From: Pseudomonadota bacterium
Lineage (GTDB): Bacteria; Myxococcota_A; Polyangia; Polyangiales; Polyangiaceae
Length of the DNA stretch: 5,627 nucleotides
Assembly: GCA_023411445.1 (NCBI GenBank)
Contig: JAEYOT010000489.1
Span: 1-5,627, forward strand
Direction: 5' to 3'
The position numbers and the translations under genes were made by a program. Below the pieces are notes generated by a model that saw only the letters and a list, made by a program, of their open reading frames with translations, did not search any database and was not told the DNA's origin. Each line of letters opens with the position of its first letter. The first letter of the stretch is position 1. Below are positions 1 through 5,627 of the stretch, piece by piece.

Positions 1-1
1 C

Positions 2-427
2 GGCAAGACGGTGCGAGCCATCCACCTGTATGAGGAGATGGGCCTGCTCAAAGCGCACGAGCGCTCCAAGGGGCGCTACCGGCTGTTCACGTCGGACGCC
101 GTCGTGCGCGTGCGCTGGATCGGAAAGCTGCAGAGCCTGGGCCTATCGCTCTCGGAGATCCAGGCCATCGAGCGCGCGCGCAGCGACGTGAGCTCGGCGC
201 AGTCCGCGGCGGCTCGCCTGCGCGAGGTGTACGAGGCCAAGCTGCAAGAGACGCGCACCAAGATCGAAGAGCTGCGTGCCCTGGAGACAGAGCTCGTGGC
301 GAGTCTGGACTACCTGGCTGGTTGCAACACGGCCTGCGAGTCCGAAGTGAAAGTCGAATGCTGCCCGGGCTGTGAGCGTCACCCTGCTCACCCTCCGGAG
401 CTGGTTGCCGGAGCCAACGTCCACTGA
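2..427 (+). CDS. MerR-family transcriptional regulator with C-terminal cysteine cluster (5' partial)
   Basis: The reading frame is open to the left edge (first whole codon at position 2, reading [16 protein letters not shown]), so the N-terminus is missing; by comparison with MerR proteins about 10 to 15 residues are lost. GTG at 11 is internal to the HTH and is not a credible start. The visible order is the end of the winged helix-turn-helix ([10 protein letters not shown], then the wing KGRYRLF), the second helical pair ([15 protein letters not shown]), and a long dimerisation helix rich in E, K, R and A. A Cys/His tail follows, with cysteine codons at 323, 335, 359, 362 and 371 (C-X3-C-X7-CC-X2-C), then two histidines. 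In the MerR family this tail position holds the effector site: metals in CueR and ZntR, a [2Fe-2S] cluster in SoxR. The spacing here matches neither SoxR (CX2CXCX5C) nor CueR exactly. The stop lies 1 nt before iscS, so co-transcription is likely. Family assignment is firm; the ligand and target are inferred. Confidence 0.9.
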   Translation, partial: GKTVRAIHLYEEMGLLKAHERSKGRYRLFTSDAVVRVRWIGKLQSLGLSLSEIQAIERARSDVSSAQSAAARLREVYEAKLQETRTKIEELRALETELVASLDYLAGCNTACESEVKVECCPGCERHPAHPPELVAGANVH

Positions 428-428
428 C

Positions 429-1652
429 ATGACCCTCAAGTTTCCCATCTACATGGACAATCACGCCACGACGCCGGTGGATCCGCGCGTCTTGAGCGCG
501 ATGTTGCCCTACTTCACCGAGACCTTCGGCAACGCGGCCAGCCGCACGCACGCTTACGGCTGGAGCGCCGAGGCCGCGGTGGACGACGCGCGCGACACCA
601 TCGCGCAGCTGATCAACGCGGAGTCCGGCAAGGAGATCGTGTTCACGTCCGGCGCTACGGAGAGCGACAACCTCGCGATCAAGGGCGTGGCCGAGTACTA
701 CAAGGCCAAGGGCAACCACATCATCACCACCACGATCGAGCACAAGGCCGTGCTGGACTCGTGCAAGCGCCTGGAGAAGGAAGGCTACACGGTCACCTAC
801 GTCAACGTGGGGCCGGATGGCTTGGTGGACCCCAAAGCCATCGAGGCGGCCATCACGGACAAGACCATCTTGGTGTCGGTGATGTTGGCCAACAACGAGG
901 TCGGCACCATCCAGCCGCTGGCCGAGATCGGCAAGATCACCCGCGCCCGCGGCGTGCTCCTGCACTGCGACGCCGTGCAAGGCCTGGGCAAGACGCCCTT
1001 CGACGTGCGCGAGATGAATGTGGATCTGGCCTCGCTCACCGCGCACAAGATCTACGGGCCCAAGGGCGTGGGCGCGCTCTACGTGCGGCGCAGCAAGCCC
1101 CGGGTGCGCTTGGCGCAGCAGATGGACGGCGGCGGGCACGAGCGCGGCAACCGCTCCGGCACGCTCAACGTGCCCGGCATCGTCGGCTTCGCCAAGGCCT
1201 GCAAGATCTTGATCGAAGAGGGCAAGGCCGAGGCGGAGAAGATCCGCGCCCTGCGCGACCGGCTGTACAGCAAGATCACGAGTGAGCTGGACGACGTGAT
1301 CCTGAACGGCTCCGCCGAGCACCGCCTGCCCGGCAACCTCAATATTTCCTTCGCCTTCGTCGAGGGTGAGGGCTTGATGATGGCCATCAAGGACGTGGCG
1401 GTCTCCAGCGGCTCCGCCTGCACCAGCGCCAGCCTGGAGCCTAGCTACGTGCTGCGCAGCATGGGCCTCCCGGAGGACATGGCGCACTCTTCGATTCGCT
1501 TCGGCCTCGGCCGCTTCAACACCGAGGAAGAAGTGGACTACGTGGCAGACCTCGTGATCGCCAAGGTCAAGCGCCTGCGCGACATGTCGCCGCTCTACGA
1601 AATGCACAAGGCCGGTATCGACTTGAAGTCGATTCAATGGGCCGCTCACTGA
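429..1652 (+). CDS. iscS: Cysteine desulfurase IscS
   Basis: IscS is a PLP-dependent enzyme that converts L-cysteine to alanine and passes the persulfide sulfur to IscU and other acceptors in the cytoplasm. The product is 407 aa against 404 in E. coli, collinear throughout. Visible landmarks are the N-terminus [15 protein letters not shown], His105 (TIEHKAVLD), Asp181 and Gln184 (HCDAVQ) for the cofactor, and the PLP lysine Lys207 in [12 protein letters not shown]. The catalytic Cys331 sits in the mobile loop [17 protein letters not shown], and the C-terminus SIQWAAH resembles E. coli SIEWAHH, the IscU-docking end. [10 protein letters not shown] marks the group I (IscS/NifS) class, as opposed to SufS. 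ATG 429 is chosen because it aligns with the E. coli start. GTG 372 would add 19 unrelated residues inside merR, and ATG 453 would cut conserved residues. The start lies 1 nt after the merR stop, with only a distant GGAG (410-413), so translational coupling to merR is probable. Confidence 0.97.
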   Translation: MTLKFPIYMDNHATTPVDPRVLSAMLPYFTETFGNAASRTHAYGWSAEAAVDDARDTIAQLINAESGKEIVFTSGATESDNLAIKGVAEYYKAKGNHIITTTIEHKAVLDSCKRLEKEGYTVTYVNVGPDGLVDPKAIEAAITDKTILVSVMLANNEVGTIQPLAEIGKITRARGVLLHCDAVQGLGKTPFDVREMNVDLASLTAHKIYGPKGVGALYVRRSKPRVRLAQQMDGGGHERGNRSGTLNVPGIVGFAKACKILIEEGKAEAEKIRALRDRLYSKITSELDDVILNGSAEHRLPGNLNISFAFVEGEGLMMAIKDVAVSSGSACTSASLEPSYVLRSMGLPEDMAHSSIRFGLGRFNTEEEVDYVADLVIAKVKRLRDMSPLYEMHKAGIDLKSIQWAAH

Positions 1653-1658
1653 GGATTT

Positions 1659-1662
1659 AGGA
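1659..1662 (+). promoter_or_regulatory. Ribosome binding site of iscU
   Basis: AGGA lies 7 nt before the iscU ATG in the 17-nt gap after iscS. It is the clearest Shine-Dalgarno match in the operon and supports the ATG at 1670. A second GAGGA at 1651-1655 overlaps the iscS stop and is too far upstream to be the main site. Confidence 0.6.
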
Positions 1663-1669
1663 ACGCATC

Positions 1670-2074
1670 ATGGCCTACAGCGAAAAAGTCATCGACCACT
1701 ACGAGAACCCGCGCAACGTGGGCTCGCTCGATCAAGACGACGACTCGGTCGGCACCGGCTTGGTCGGCGCGCCCGCGTGCGGTGACGTCATGCGCCTGCA
1801 GATCCGCGTCAACGACGCGGGTGTGATCGAAGACGCCAAGTTCAAGACCTTCGGTTGCGGCTCGGCCATCGCGTCTTCGTCGCTGGCCACCGAGTGGATC
1901 AAGGGCAAGACCATCGACGAGGCGGCTGGCATTCAGAACAGCCAGATCGCGGAGGAGCTGAGCCTGCCGCCGGTGAAGATCCACTGCTCCGTGCTGGCGG
2001 AGGACGCCATCAAGAGCGCGATCGAGGATTTCAAGAAAAAGCGAGCCGCCAAGCTTGCGCTCGCGGGTCAGTGA
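1670..2074 (+). CDS. iscU: Iron-sulfur cluster scaffold protein IscU
   Basis: IscU is the scaffold on which [2Fe-2S] and [4Fe-4S] clusters are built from IscS sulfur before transfer to carriers and apo-proteins. The product is 134 aa against 128 in E. coli and is nearly identical in its first half (MAYSEKVIDHYENPRNVGS; then VGAPACGDVM). All ligand residues are present at E. coli numbering: Cys37, Asp39, Cys63 (FGCGSAIASSS), His105 and Cys106. The HscA recognition motif LPPVK is at residues 99-103. It is a single-domain IscU, without the C-terminal Nfu-like domain of NifU and without the insertion seen in SufU. The extra length is a short Lys/Ala-rich tail (KKKRAAKLALAGQ). The start is well supported by alignment and by an AGGA 7 nt upstream. 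Presence of hscA and hscB in the same operon fits the intact LPPVK motif. Confidence 0.98.
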   Translation: MAYSEKVIDHYENPRNVGSLDQDDDSVGTGLVGAPACGDVMRLQIRVNDAGVIEDAKFKTFGCGSAIASSSLATEWIKGKTIDEAAGIQNSQIAEELSLPPVKIHCSVLAEDAIKSAIEDFKKKRAAKLALAGQ

Positions 2075-2082
2075 ATCAAGCC

Positions 2083-2478
2083 ATGTCCGAAGTCGCCACC
2101 CACGCAAGCCCCGAAGCAGCTCCCGCGCCGGTTCCGTCCAGCAAGCGGCTGATGAGCATCGCGCCAGAGGCTGCCAAGTTTGCTCGGCAGAAGCTCACGC
2201 AGCGCGGTACGCCGAACGCGGCGGTGCGGCTCGGCATCAAGGGCGGCGGCTGCTCGGGCTTCTCCTACGTCATCCAGTTCGACGACGAGCCGCCGCGCGA
2301 GCGCGACACGGTGTACGAGGTGGACGGAGTGAAGTTCTACGTCGACAAGAAGAGCCTGGTTTACCTAGCCGGCTCCTTGCTCGACTATGAAAAGACTCTG
2401 ATGTTTCAGGGGTTCAAGTTCCGCAACCCCAACGAAGCTACTTCCTGCGGCTGCGGTCACTCCTTCACCGTGAAGTGA
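2083..2478 (+). CDS. iscA: A-type iron-sulfur carrier IscA
   Basis: This is an A-type carrier (HesB/IscA family) that accepts a cluster or iron and delivers it to apo-proteins, mainly in [4Fe-4S] maturation. It has 131 aa from ATG 2083. The family core begins at MSIAPEAA (residue 24) and holds the three conserved cysteines: Cys57 (GGGCSGFSY), Cys122 and Cys124 (SCGCGHSF). Residues 1-23 are an Ala/Pro/Ser-rich, probably disordered extension that E. coli IscA (107 aa) lacks. Three starts are possible. ATG 2083 lies 8 nt after iscU. GTG 2071 overlaps the iscU stop as GTGA, which would suit coupling. ATG 2152 matches the E. coli start but would leave 77 nt after iscU. None has a strong Shine-Dalgarno. 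ATG 2083 is preferred for spacing. Position between iscU and hscB favours IscA over SufA or ErpA. Confidence 0.93.
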   Translation: MSEVATHASPEAAPAPVPSSKRLMSIAPEAAKFARQKLTQRGTPNAAVRLGIKGGGCSGFSYVIQFDDEPPRERDTVYEVDGVKFYVDKKSLVYLAGSLLDYEKTLMFQGFKFRNPNEATSCGCGHSFTVK

Positions 2479-2486
2479 TCGGTCTC

Positions 2487-2490
2487 GGAG
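2487..2490 (+). promoter_or_regulatory. Ribosome binding site of hscB
   Basis: GGAG in the 22-nt gap after iscA lies 10 nt before ATG 2501 and 7 nt before the adjacent GTG 2498. It supports a start at this GTG-ATG pair but does not decide between the two codons. Confidence 0.5.
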
Positions 2491-2500
2491 CGTCAAAGTG

Positions 2501-3016
2501 ATGTCGTCGCCGTTCGAGCTGCTCGGCGTGCCGGTGCTGTTCGCCCTGGACGAGCAGGAGCTGGAGAAGCGCCACCGCGATCTGAGCCGGGCGCTGCACC
2601 CAGATCGCTACGCCGGCCGCTCCTCCTCGGAGCGCCGTGAGGCGCTGAGCCGGGCTATTTCCGTGAATGAAGCCTTCCGCAAGCTGCGCGATCCGCTGTC
2701 GCGCGCCGAGGCGCTGCTCGAGCAGCTGGGGCGTGAGGTGTCGGAGACGAATCAGCCCAAGCCGGAGCCGGCGCTGCTCATGCAGGTCATGGAGCAGCGT
2801 GAGCAGCTGGCCAGCGCGCGCCGCCGCGGCGATCGCGCCGGGATCGAGCAGATCGCGACCACCGCTGACGGGCAGCTGGAGGTAGCTACGGAGCGGATGG
2901 CTGACGCCTTCTCGGAGGAGCCGATCCCGGTGGAGCGCGTGCTGGAGCTGCTCGGCGAGCTGCGCTACCTGCGACGCTTGAAAGAGGAGGCGGGAGCCGC
3001 GCTGGACGAGCTGTGA
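2501..3016 (+). CDS. hscB: Fe-S assembly J-domain co-chaperone HscB
   Basis: HscB is a J-protein that brings IscU to HscA and stimulates HscA ATP hydrolysis. It has 171 aa from ATG 2501, the same size as E. coli HscB. An N-terminal J domain spans roughly residues 4-75: it opens with PFELLGVP, has the HPD tripeptide at 33-35 (RALHPDRYA) and ends around KLRDPLSRAEALLEQLG. A helical C-terminal domain (about 88-170) contains ALLMQVMEQREQL; Leu93 and Met94 correspond to the hydrophobic Leu92-Met93 patch of E. coli HscB that contacts IscU. There is no N-terminal cysteine (zinc) domain as in the human protein. GTG 2498 directly precedes the ATG and would add one residue. The gene lies 22 nt after iscA and 24 nt before its partner hscA. 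Sequence is more diverged than in IscU, but domain layout and context make the call secure. Confidence 0.95.
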   Translation: MSSPFELLGVPVLFALDEQELEKRHRDLSRALHPDRYAGRSSSERREALSRAISVNEAFRKLRDPLSRAEALLEQLGREVSETNQPKPEPALLMQVMEQREQLASARRRGDRAGIEQIATTADGQLEVATERMADAFSEEPIPVERVLELLGELRYLRRLKEEAGAALDEL

Positions 3017-3040
3017 AGCTCGCCGCGCCCCCGTGCGTCC

Positions 3041-4957
3041 ATGTTACTCGATATCTTCGACCCCAAGGCTGCGCCGAAAGCCATCGGCATCGATCTGGGC
3101 ACGACCAACTCGATCGTCGCCTACGTTCGCGACGGTCAACCCGCCGCGCTCACGACTTGTGACGGAGCGCCGCTCTTACCCAGCGTCGTGCACTACTCGC
3201 CGTCTGGCGCAGTGCTGGTGGGACGCGCCGCCAAGGCGCAGCTGACGCGCGATCCGCTGAACACCATCGGTAGCGTGAAGCGCTTCATGGGGCGTGACTC
3301 TCGCGATCCGGAGACGGAACGCTTGGGTGCGTATCGCTTCAGCGCCCCGCAGAGTGAGCAGGAGGCGCGTAGCGTGCGCTTCGACGTGGCGCGGCGCGTG
3401 GTCACGCCGGTCGAAGTGAGCGCGGAGATCCTGAAGAGCTTGAAGCAGAGCGCGATCGATCAGCTGCGCGCGGTGGGCGGCGCAGTGATCACCGTGCCTG
3501 CGTATTTCGACGACGCGCAGCGCCAGGCCACGAAGGACGCGGGGCGCCTGGCGGGGCTCGAGGTGCTGCGGCTCTTGAACGAGCCCACCGCGGCCGCGCT
3601 GGCCTACGGCCTGGAGCAGAAGCAAAACGGCTTGTTCGCCGTGTACGACCTGGGCGGCGGGACCTTCGATATCACCATCTTGCTGCTGGAAGACGGCGTC
3701 TTTCAGGTGAAGAGCAGCGGCGGCGACAGCGCCCTCGGCGGGGACGACATGGACCGCGCGGTGGCGGAGTGGCTGCTGGAGCGCATGGGCGTTGGGGACG
3801 AGCGCGCGCCGGAGGTGGTGGCGCTTGCCCTCTCCACGGCGCGCGAGCTGAAGCACGCGCTCACGGAGGCTTCGACCGCGAGCGCGACGGTCCCGGCCAA
3901 GGGCGGCGCGGAAATCACGGTGGAGCTCAGCCGCGCGGAGCTCGACGCGCTGATCGCTCCGCTACTGGAGCGGACCGGCAAGGCCTGCCGCCGCGCCCTG
4001 CGCGACGCTGGCTGTGCTGCCACGGACTTGAACGGGGTGATCCTGGTCGGCGGCTCCACGCGCGTCCCGCGCGTCCGAAGCTACGTAGCCGAGCTGTTCG
4101 GCCAGGCGCCGCGCTGCGAGCTCGATCCGGAGCTGGTGGTCGCTTACGGCGCCGCGTTGCAGGCGGACCTGCTCACGCGCGACGACGCGGACGTGCTGCT
4201 GCTGGACGTCTTGCCCCTTTCGCTCGGCATCGAGACGATGGGCGGAGGCGTGGACAAGATCCTGCCGCGCAACACCACCATCCCGGCTGGGGCGCGCGCC
4301 ACGTTCACGACCTACGCGGACAACCAGACCGGCTTCGAGCTGCACGTGGTGCAAGGCGAGCGCGAGCTGGCCGCCGATTGCCGTTCGCTGGCTCGCTTCT
4401 CGCTGCGCGGCATCCCGCCCATGCCGGCCGGGATGGCGCGACTGGAAGTGGAGCTTCACGTCGACGAGAACAGCTTGCTCAAGGTCAGCGCGCGCGAGAC
4501 CACCACCGGCATCAGTCAGGAGATCGCCGTGCAGCCCACCTACGGCCTGAGCGACGACGACGTGGAGCGCATGCTGATCGAGGCGCTGGACTATGGCGAG
4601 CAAGATCTCGAGCGCCGCCGGCTCGTGGAAGCGCGCGTCGAAGGTGAGCGCTTGCTGCTGGCCACGCGCAAGGGCCTGGCCGCTGACGCTGACCTGCTGA
4701 GCGAGCCGGAGCGAGCGCGGGTCGACGCCGCGCTGACGCGGCTGAGTGAAGCCATCGCTACCGCTAAGTCCCCATCGCTGGTACAAGCGGCGATCGACGC
4801 GCTCGATCACGCTACCCACGAGTGGGCCGGGCGGCGCATGAACCGGGCGGTGGCCGAGGCCATCGCCGGCAAGAACGTGAACGAAATCGAGAAGAGCGTC
4901 GAGCACGCCGCTGGCGTCGACGCGCACGTGGCGCGCCACCGCGGCGAGTCGCCCTGA
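3041..4957 (+). CDS. hscA: Fe-S assembly Hsp70 chaperone HscA
   Basis: HscA is a specialised Hsp70 that binds the LPPVK motif of IscU and, with HscB, uses ATP to drive cluster transfer. It has 638 aa against 616 in E. coli. The nucleotide-binding domain (about 14-380) has phosphate loop 1 IGIDLGTTNS (15-24), VPAYFDDAQRQATKDAG, NEPTAAALAYG (180-190), phosphate loop 2 YDLGGGTFD (202-210) and the adenosine motif ILVGGSTRVP (334-343). The interdomain linker is LLLDVLPLSLG (386-396). The substrate-binding beta domain has PRNTTIPAGA and the HscA-type QGERELAADCRSLARFSLRGIPP, which separates it from DnaK. The lid is helical (about 503-620) with RRMNRAVAEAIAGKNVNEIEK near the end, as in HscA; there is no DnaK-type acidic EEV tail. 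The N-terminal MLLDIFDP resembles E. coli MALLQISEP and supports ATG 3041, although the C-rich 24-nt gap upstream shows no Shine-Dalgarno. Confidence 0.97.
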   Translation: MLLDIFDPKAAPKAIGIDLGTTNSIVAYVRDGQPAALTTCDGAPLLPSVVHYSPSGAVLVGRAAKAQLTRDPLNTIGSVKRFMGRDSRDPETERLGAYRFSAPQSEQEARSVRFDVARRVVTPVEVSAEILKSLKQSAIDQLRAVGGAVITVPAYFDDAQRQATKDAGRLAGLEVLRLLNEPTAAALAYGLEQKQNGLFAVYDLGGGTFDITILLLEDGVFQVKSSGGDSALGGDDMDRAVAEWLLERMGVGDERAPEVVALALSTARELKHALTEASTASATVPAKGGAEITVELSRAELDALIAPLLERTGKACRRALRDAGCAATDLNGVILVGGSTRVPRVRSYVAELFGQAPRCELDPELVVAYGAALQADLLTRDDADVLLLDVLPLSLGIETMGGGVDKILPRNTTIPAGARATFTTYADNQTGFELHVVQGERELAADCRSLARFSLRGIPPMPAGMARLEVELHVDENSLLKVSARETTTGISQEIAVQPTYGLSDDDVERMLIEALDYGEQDLERRRLVEARVEGERLLLATRKGLAADADLLSEPERARVDAALTRLSEAIATAKSPSLVQAAIDALDHATHEWAGRRMNRAVAEAIAGKNVNEIEKSVEHAAGVDAHVARHRGESP

Positions 4958-4967
4958 GCCGAGAGCC

Positions 4968-5312
4968 ATGCCCAAAGTTCGCTTCATCGACCAAGATATC
5001 GAGGTAGAGGTACCGCTTGGTACCTCGCTCCTCGACGCCGCGCGCAAAATCGACGCGCCGGAAGGCAGCGCGTGCGGTGGCGTCTGCGCTTGTAGCACGT
5101 GCCACGTGTACGTCGTGGAGGGCGCGTCGCTGCTCAGCGAAGCCGAGGAGGACGAGGAAGACATCTTGGACAAGGCGTTCGACGTCCAAATGTCCTCGCG
5201 CCTGGGCTGTCAGGCCAAGCTACTGAAAGATGGCCTCGTGGCCGTGCGCATCAGCAAGGAGTCGCTGGATGCGTTCTACAACGAGCACCCCGACCATCCG
5301 CGGCCGGGCTGA
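4968..5312 (+). CDS. fdx: ISC-type [2Fe-2S] ferredoxin
   Basis: This is an adrenodoxin-class [2Fe-2S] ferredoxin that supplies electrons for cluster assembly on IscU and for reductive coupling to [4Fe-4S]. It has 114 aa, close to E. coli Fdx (111). The ligand pattern is Cys36-X5-Cys42-X2-Cys45 and Cys81 in SACGGVCACSTCHVYV and SRLGCQAKL. Cys40 is the extra non-ligand cysteine that E. coli Fdx also has (Cys46). An acidic stretch with DILDKA (about 60-70) corresponds to E. coli EQEDDMLDKAW, the usual partner-binding surface. The C-terminal tail is His/Pro-rich. ATG 4968 lies 10 nt after the hscA stop with a weak GAGAG upstream. It is the last gene of the operon; no iscX follows, since the next gene is convergent. 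A strong hairpin lies in the coding region about 30 nt after the start. Confidence 0.96.
   Translation: MPKVRFIDQDIEVEVPLGTSLLDAARKIDAPEGSACGGVCACSTCHVYVVEGASLLSEAEEDEEDILDKAFDVQMSSRLGCQAKLLKDGLVAVRISKESLDAFYNEHPDHPRPG
4999..5035 (+). repeat. Long imperfect inverted repeat (hairpin) in 5' coding region of fdx
   Basis: An inner perfect 8-bp inverted repeat, GAGGTACC at 5007-5014 and GGTACCTC at 5019-5026, is separated by a 4-nt loop (GCTT). An outer 6-bp pair, TCGAGG at 4999-5004 and CCTCGA at 5030-5035, extends it across a small internal loop of 2 by 3 nt. In RNA this gives a 14-bp stem-loop covering fdx codons 11 to 23. It could affect translation or mRNA stability of the last gene, or be chance from codon choice. 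It is not followed by a T-tract, so it is not a typical terminator. The pairing is seen directly; function is unknown. Confidence 0.6.
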
Positions 5313-5331
5313 GCGCTACTGCCGCAGCCCG
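5305..5331. terminator. Possible weak bidirectional terminator hairpin
   Basis: CGGGCT (5305-5310, ending at the T of the fdx stop) can pair with AGCCCG (5326-5331) around a 15-nt loop. It sits exactly over the tail-to-tail junction of fdx and the minus-strand gene, where a terminator for both would be expected. The stem is only 6 bp, the loop is long and there is no T-run on either side. A competing pairing also exists (GCGGC 5300-5304 with GCCGC 5321-5325). It is a candidate only. Confidence 0.2.
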
Positions 5332-5627
5332 AGCAGCTTGGCGCCGTGACCGATCGCCGCCATGGCGTGCTGGACGTAGTCGATGCGGATGCCGGGCGCG
5401 GCTAGCTGCTCGGAGAAACCGCCGCTCACCCGCTCCGGAGCGCTGCACGCGTAGCAGGCGGTGGTGGACCACTGCGCGCGCAGCAGGAAGCTCACCAAGT
5501 CTTTCAGCATCGCCTTGTCTTCCGTGACGTCCACGCCGCGCTTCTGCTTGATGGCGATCGCGGCGTTGAGGGCCTCGCCGAACCCTGCGGTGGCGGTGTT
5601 GCGCGGCGGGAACAGGTCGCTCACGCC
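5316..5627 (-). CDS. Unrecognised protein, C-terminal fragment (5' end outside window)
   Basis: The minus-strand frame is open from the right edge to a TAG at 5316-5318, giving at least 103 residues. The first complete codon inside the window (5627-5625) is Gly and the next is GTG at 5624. That GTG could be a start, but the gene more probably continues outside. Third positions are G/C-rich as in the neighbours, which supports real coding. I do not recognise the family. Visible features are a helical stretch GEALNAAIAIKQKRG, then LLRAQWSTTACYACSAPERV with two cysteines three residues apart, GGFSEQLAAPGIRIDYVQHA, and an end in HGAKLLGLRQ. The W...GGF...IDYVQHAM pattern loosely recalls the last repeat of alpha/alpha-toroid (terpene cyclase-like) proteins, but this is a weak impression. 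No membrane segment is seen. It converges on fdx with 3 nt between stops and need not be linked to iron-sulfur metabolism. Confidence 0.7.
   Translation of the reverse strand, partial: GVSDLFPPRNTATAGFGEALNAAIAIKQKRGVDVTEDKAMLKDLVSFLLRAQWSTTACYACSAPERVSGGFSEQLAAPGIRIDYVQHAMAAIGHGAKLLGLRQ

Noticed and set aside
323..373. Calling the MerR protein SoxR
   Set aside because: SoxR has a CX2CXCX5C cluster motif; the cysteines here are spaced C-X3-C-X7-CC-X2-C, so the name is not justified.
372..428. Upstream GTG start for iscS at 372
   Set aside because: It would add 19 residues read out of phase from the merR Cys tail, with no likeness to IscS; ATG 429 matches the family N-terminus.
87..1649. 520-codon open frame on the minus strand opposite merR and iscS
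   Set aside because: It lies antisense to a fully conserved iscS; its composition (rich in H, R, V, A, L, G) is typical of a shadow frame in GC-rich DNA and shows no recognisable domain.
1670..2074. SufU or NifU instead of IscU
   Set aside because: No SufU-type insertion and no C-terminal Nfu domain; the LPPVK motif and adjacent hscBA fit IscU.
3769..4647. 292-codon + strand frame overlapping hscA in another phase
   Set aside because: It is dominated by A, R and G, as expected from a shifted frame of GC-rich coding sequence; hscA is clearly the real product here.
3041..4957. DnaK instead of HscA
   Set aside because: The QGERELAADCRSLARF block, the lack of an acidic DnaK tail, and the position next to hscB and fdx identify HscA.
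3962..5173. 403-codon open frame on the minus strand opposite hscA and fdx
   Set aside because: It is antisense to conserved hscA and fdx, low in complexity and without motifs; a GC-driven shadow frame.

Overview
The window is GC-rich, with a strong G/C preference at third codon positions. It carries an almost complete ISC-type iron-sulfur cluster assembly operon on the + strand. The order is merR-type regulator (5' end cut off by the window), iscS, iscU, iscA, hscB, hscA, fdx. A 3'-terminal fragment of an unrecognised gene then runs in the opposite direction up to the right edge. Coding density is close to total: gaps between the ISC genes are 1 to 24 nt, and the convergent neighbour stops 3 nt after fdx. 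There is no gene-free stretch over 300 bases.

The core order iscS-iscU-iscA-hscB-hscA-fdx is that of Escherichia coli and other Proteobacteria, and the products keep the known catalytic and ligand residues. Two things differ from E. coli. The gene directly before iscS encodes a MerR-family protein, not the Rrf2-family IscR, and no iscX follows fdx. The base composition, the IscS N-terminus ([14 protein letters not shown]) and the MerR gene suggest a GC-rich deltaproteobacterial or Myxococcota (Polyangia-like) genome. This is inferred from general appearance, not from a search.

The genes form one pathway. IscS takes sulfur from cysteine, and IscU is the scaffold on which the cluster is built. 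Fdx supplies electrons. HscA (Hsp70) and HscB (J-protein) drive cluster release from IscU, and IscA is an A-type carrier. The MerR protein ends in a cluster of five cysteines and two histidines and lies 1 nt from iscS. It is therefore a candidate iron-sulfur or metal sensor controlling the operon in the role IscR plays elsewhere; this is a hypothesis. The operon promoter must lie left of the window, or inside merR, because there is no intergenic room before iscS.

Other points of interest are a strong hairpin inside the 5' coding region of fdx, an Ala/Pro-rich N-terminal extension on IscA with several possible starts, and the unidentified convergent gene. Apart from the regulator, this is a well-known housekeeping system and I see no wholly new system here.
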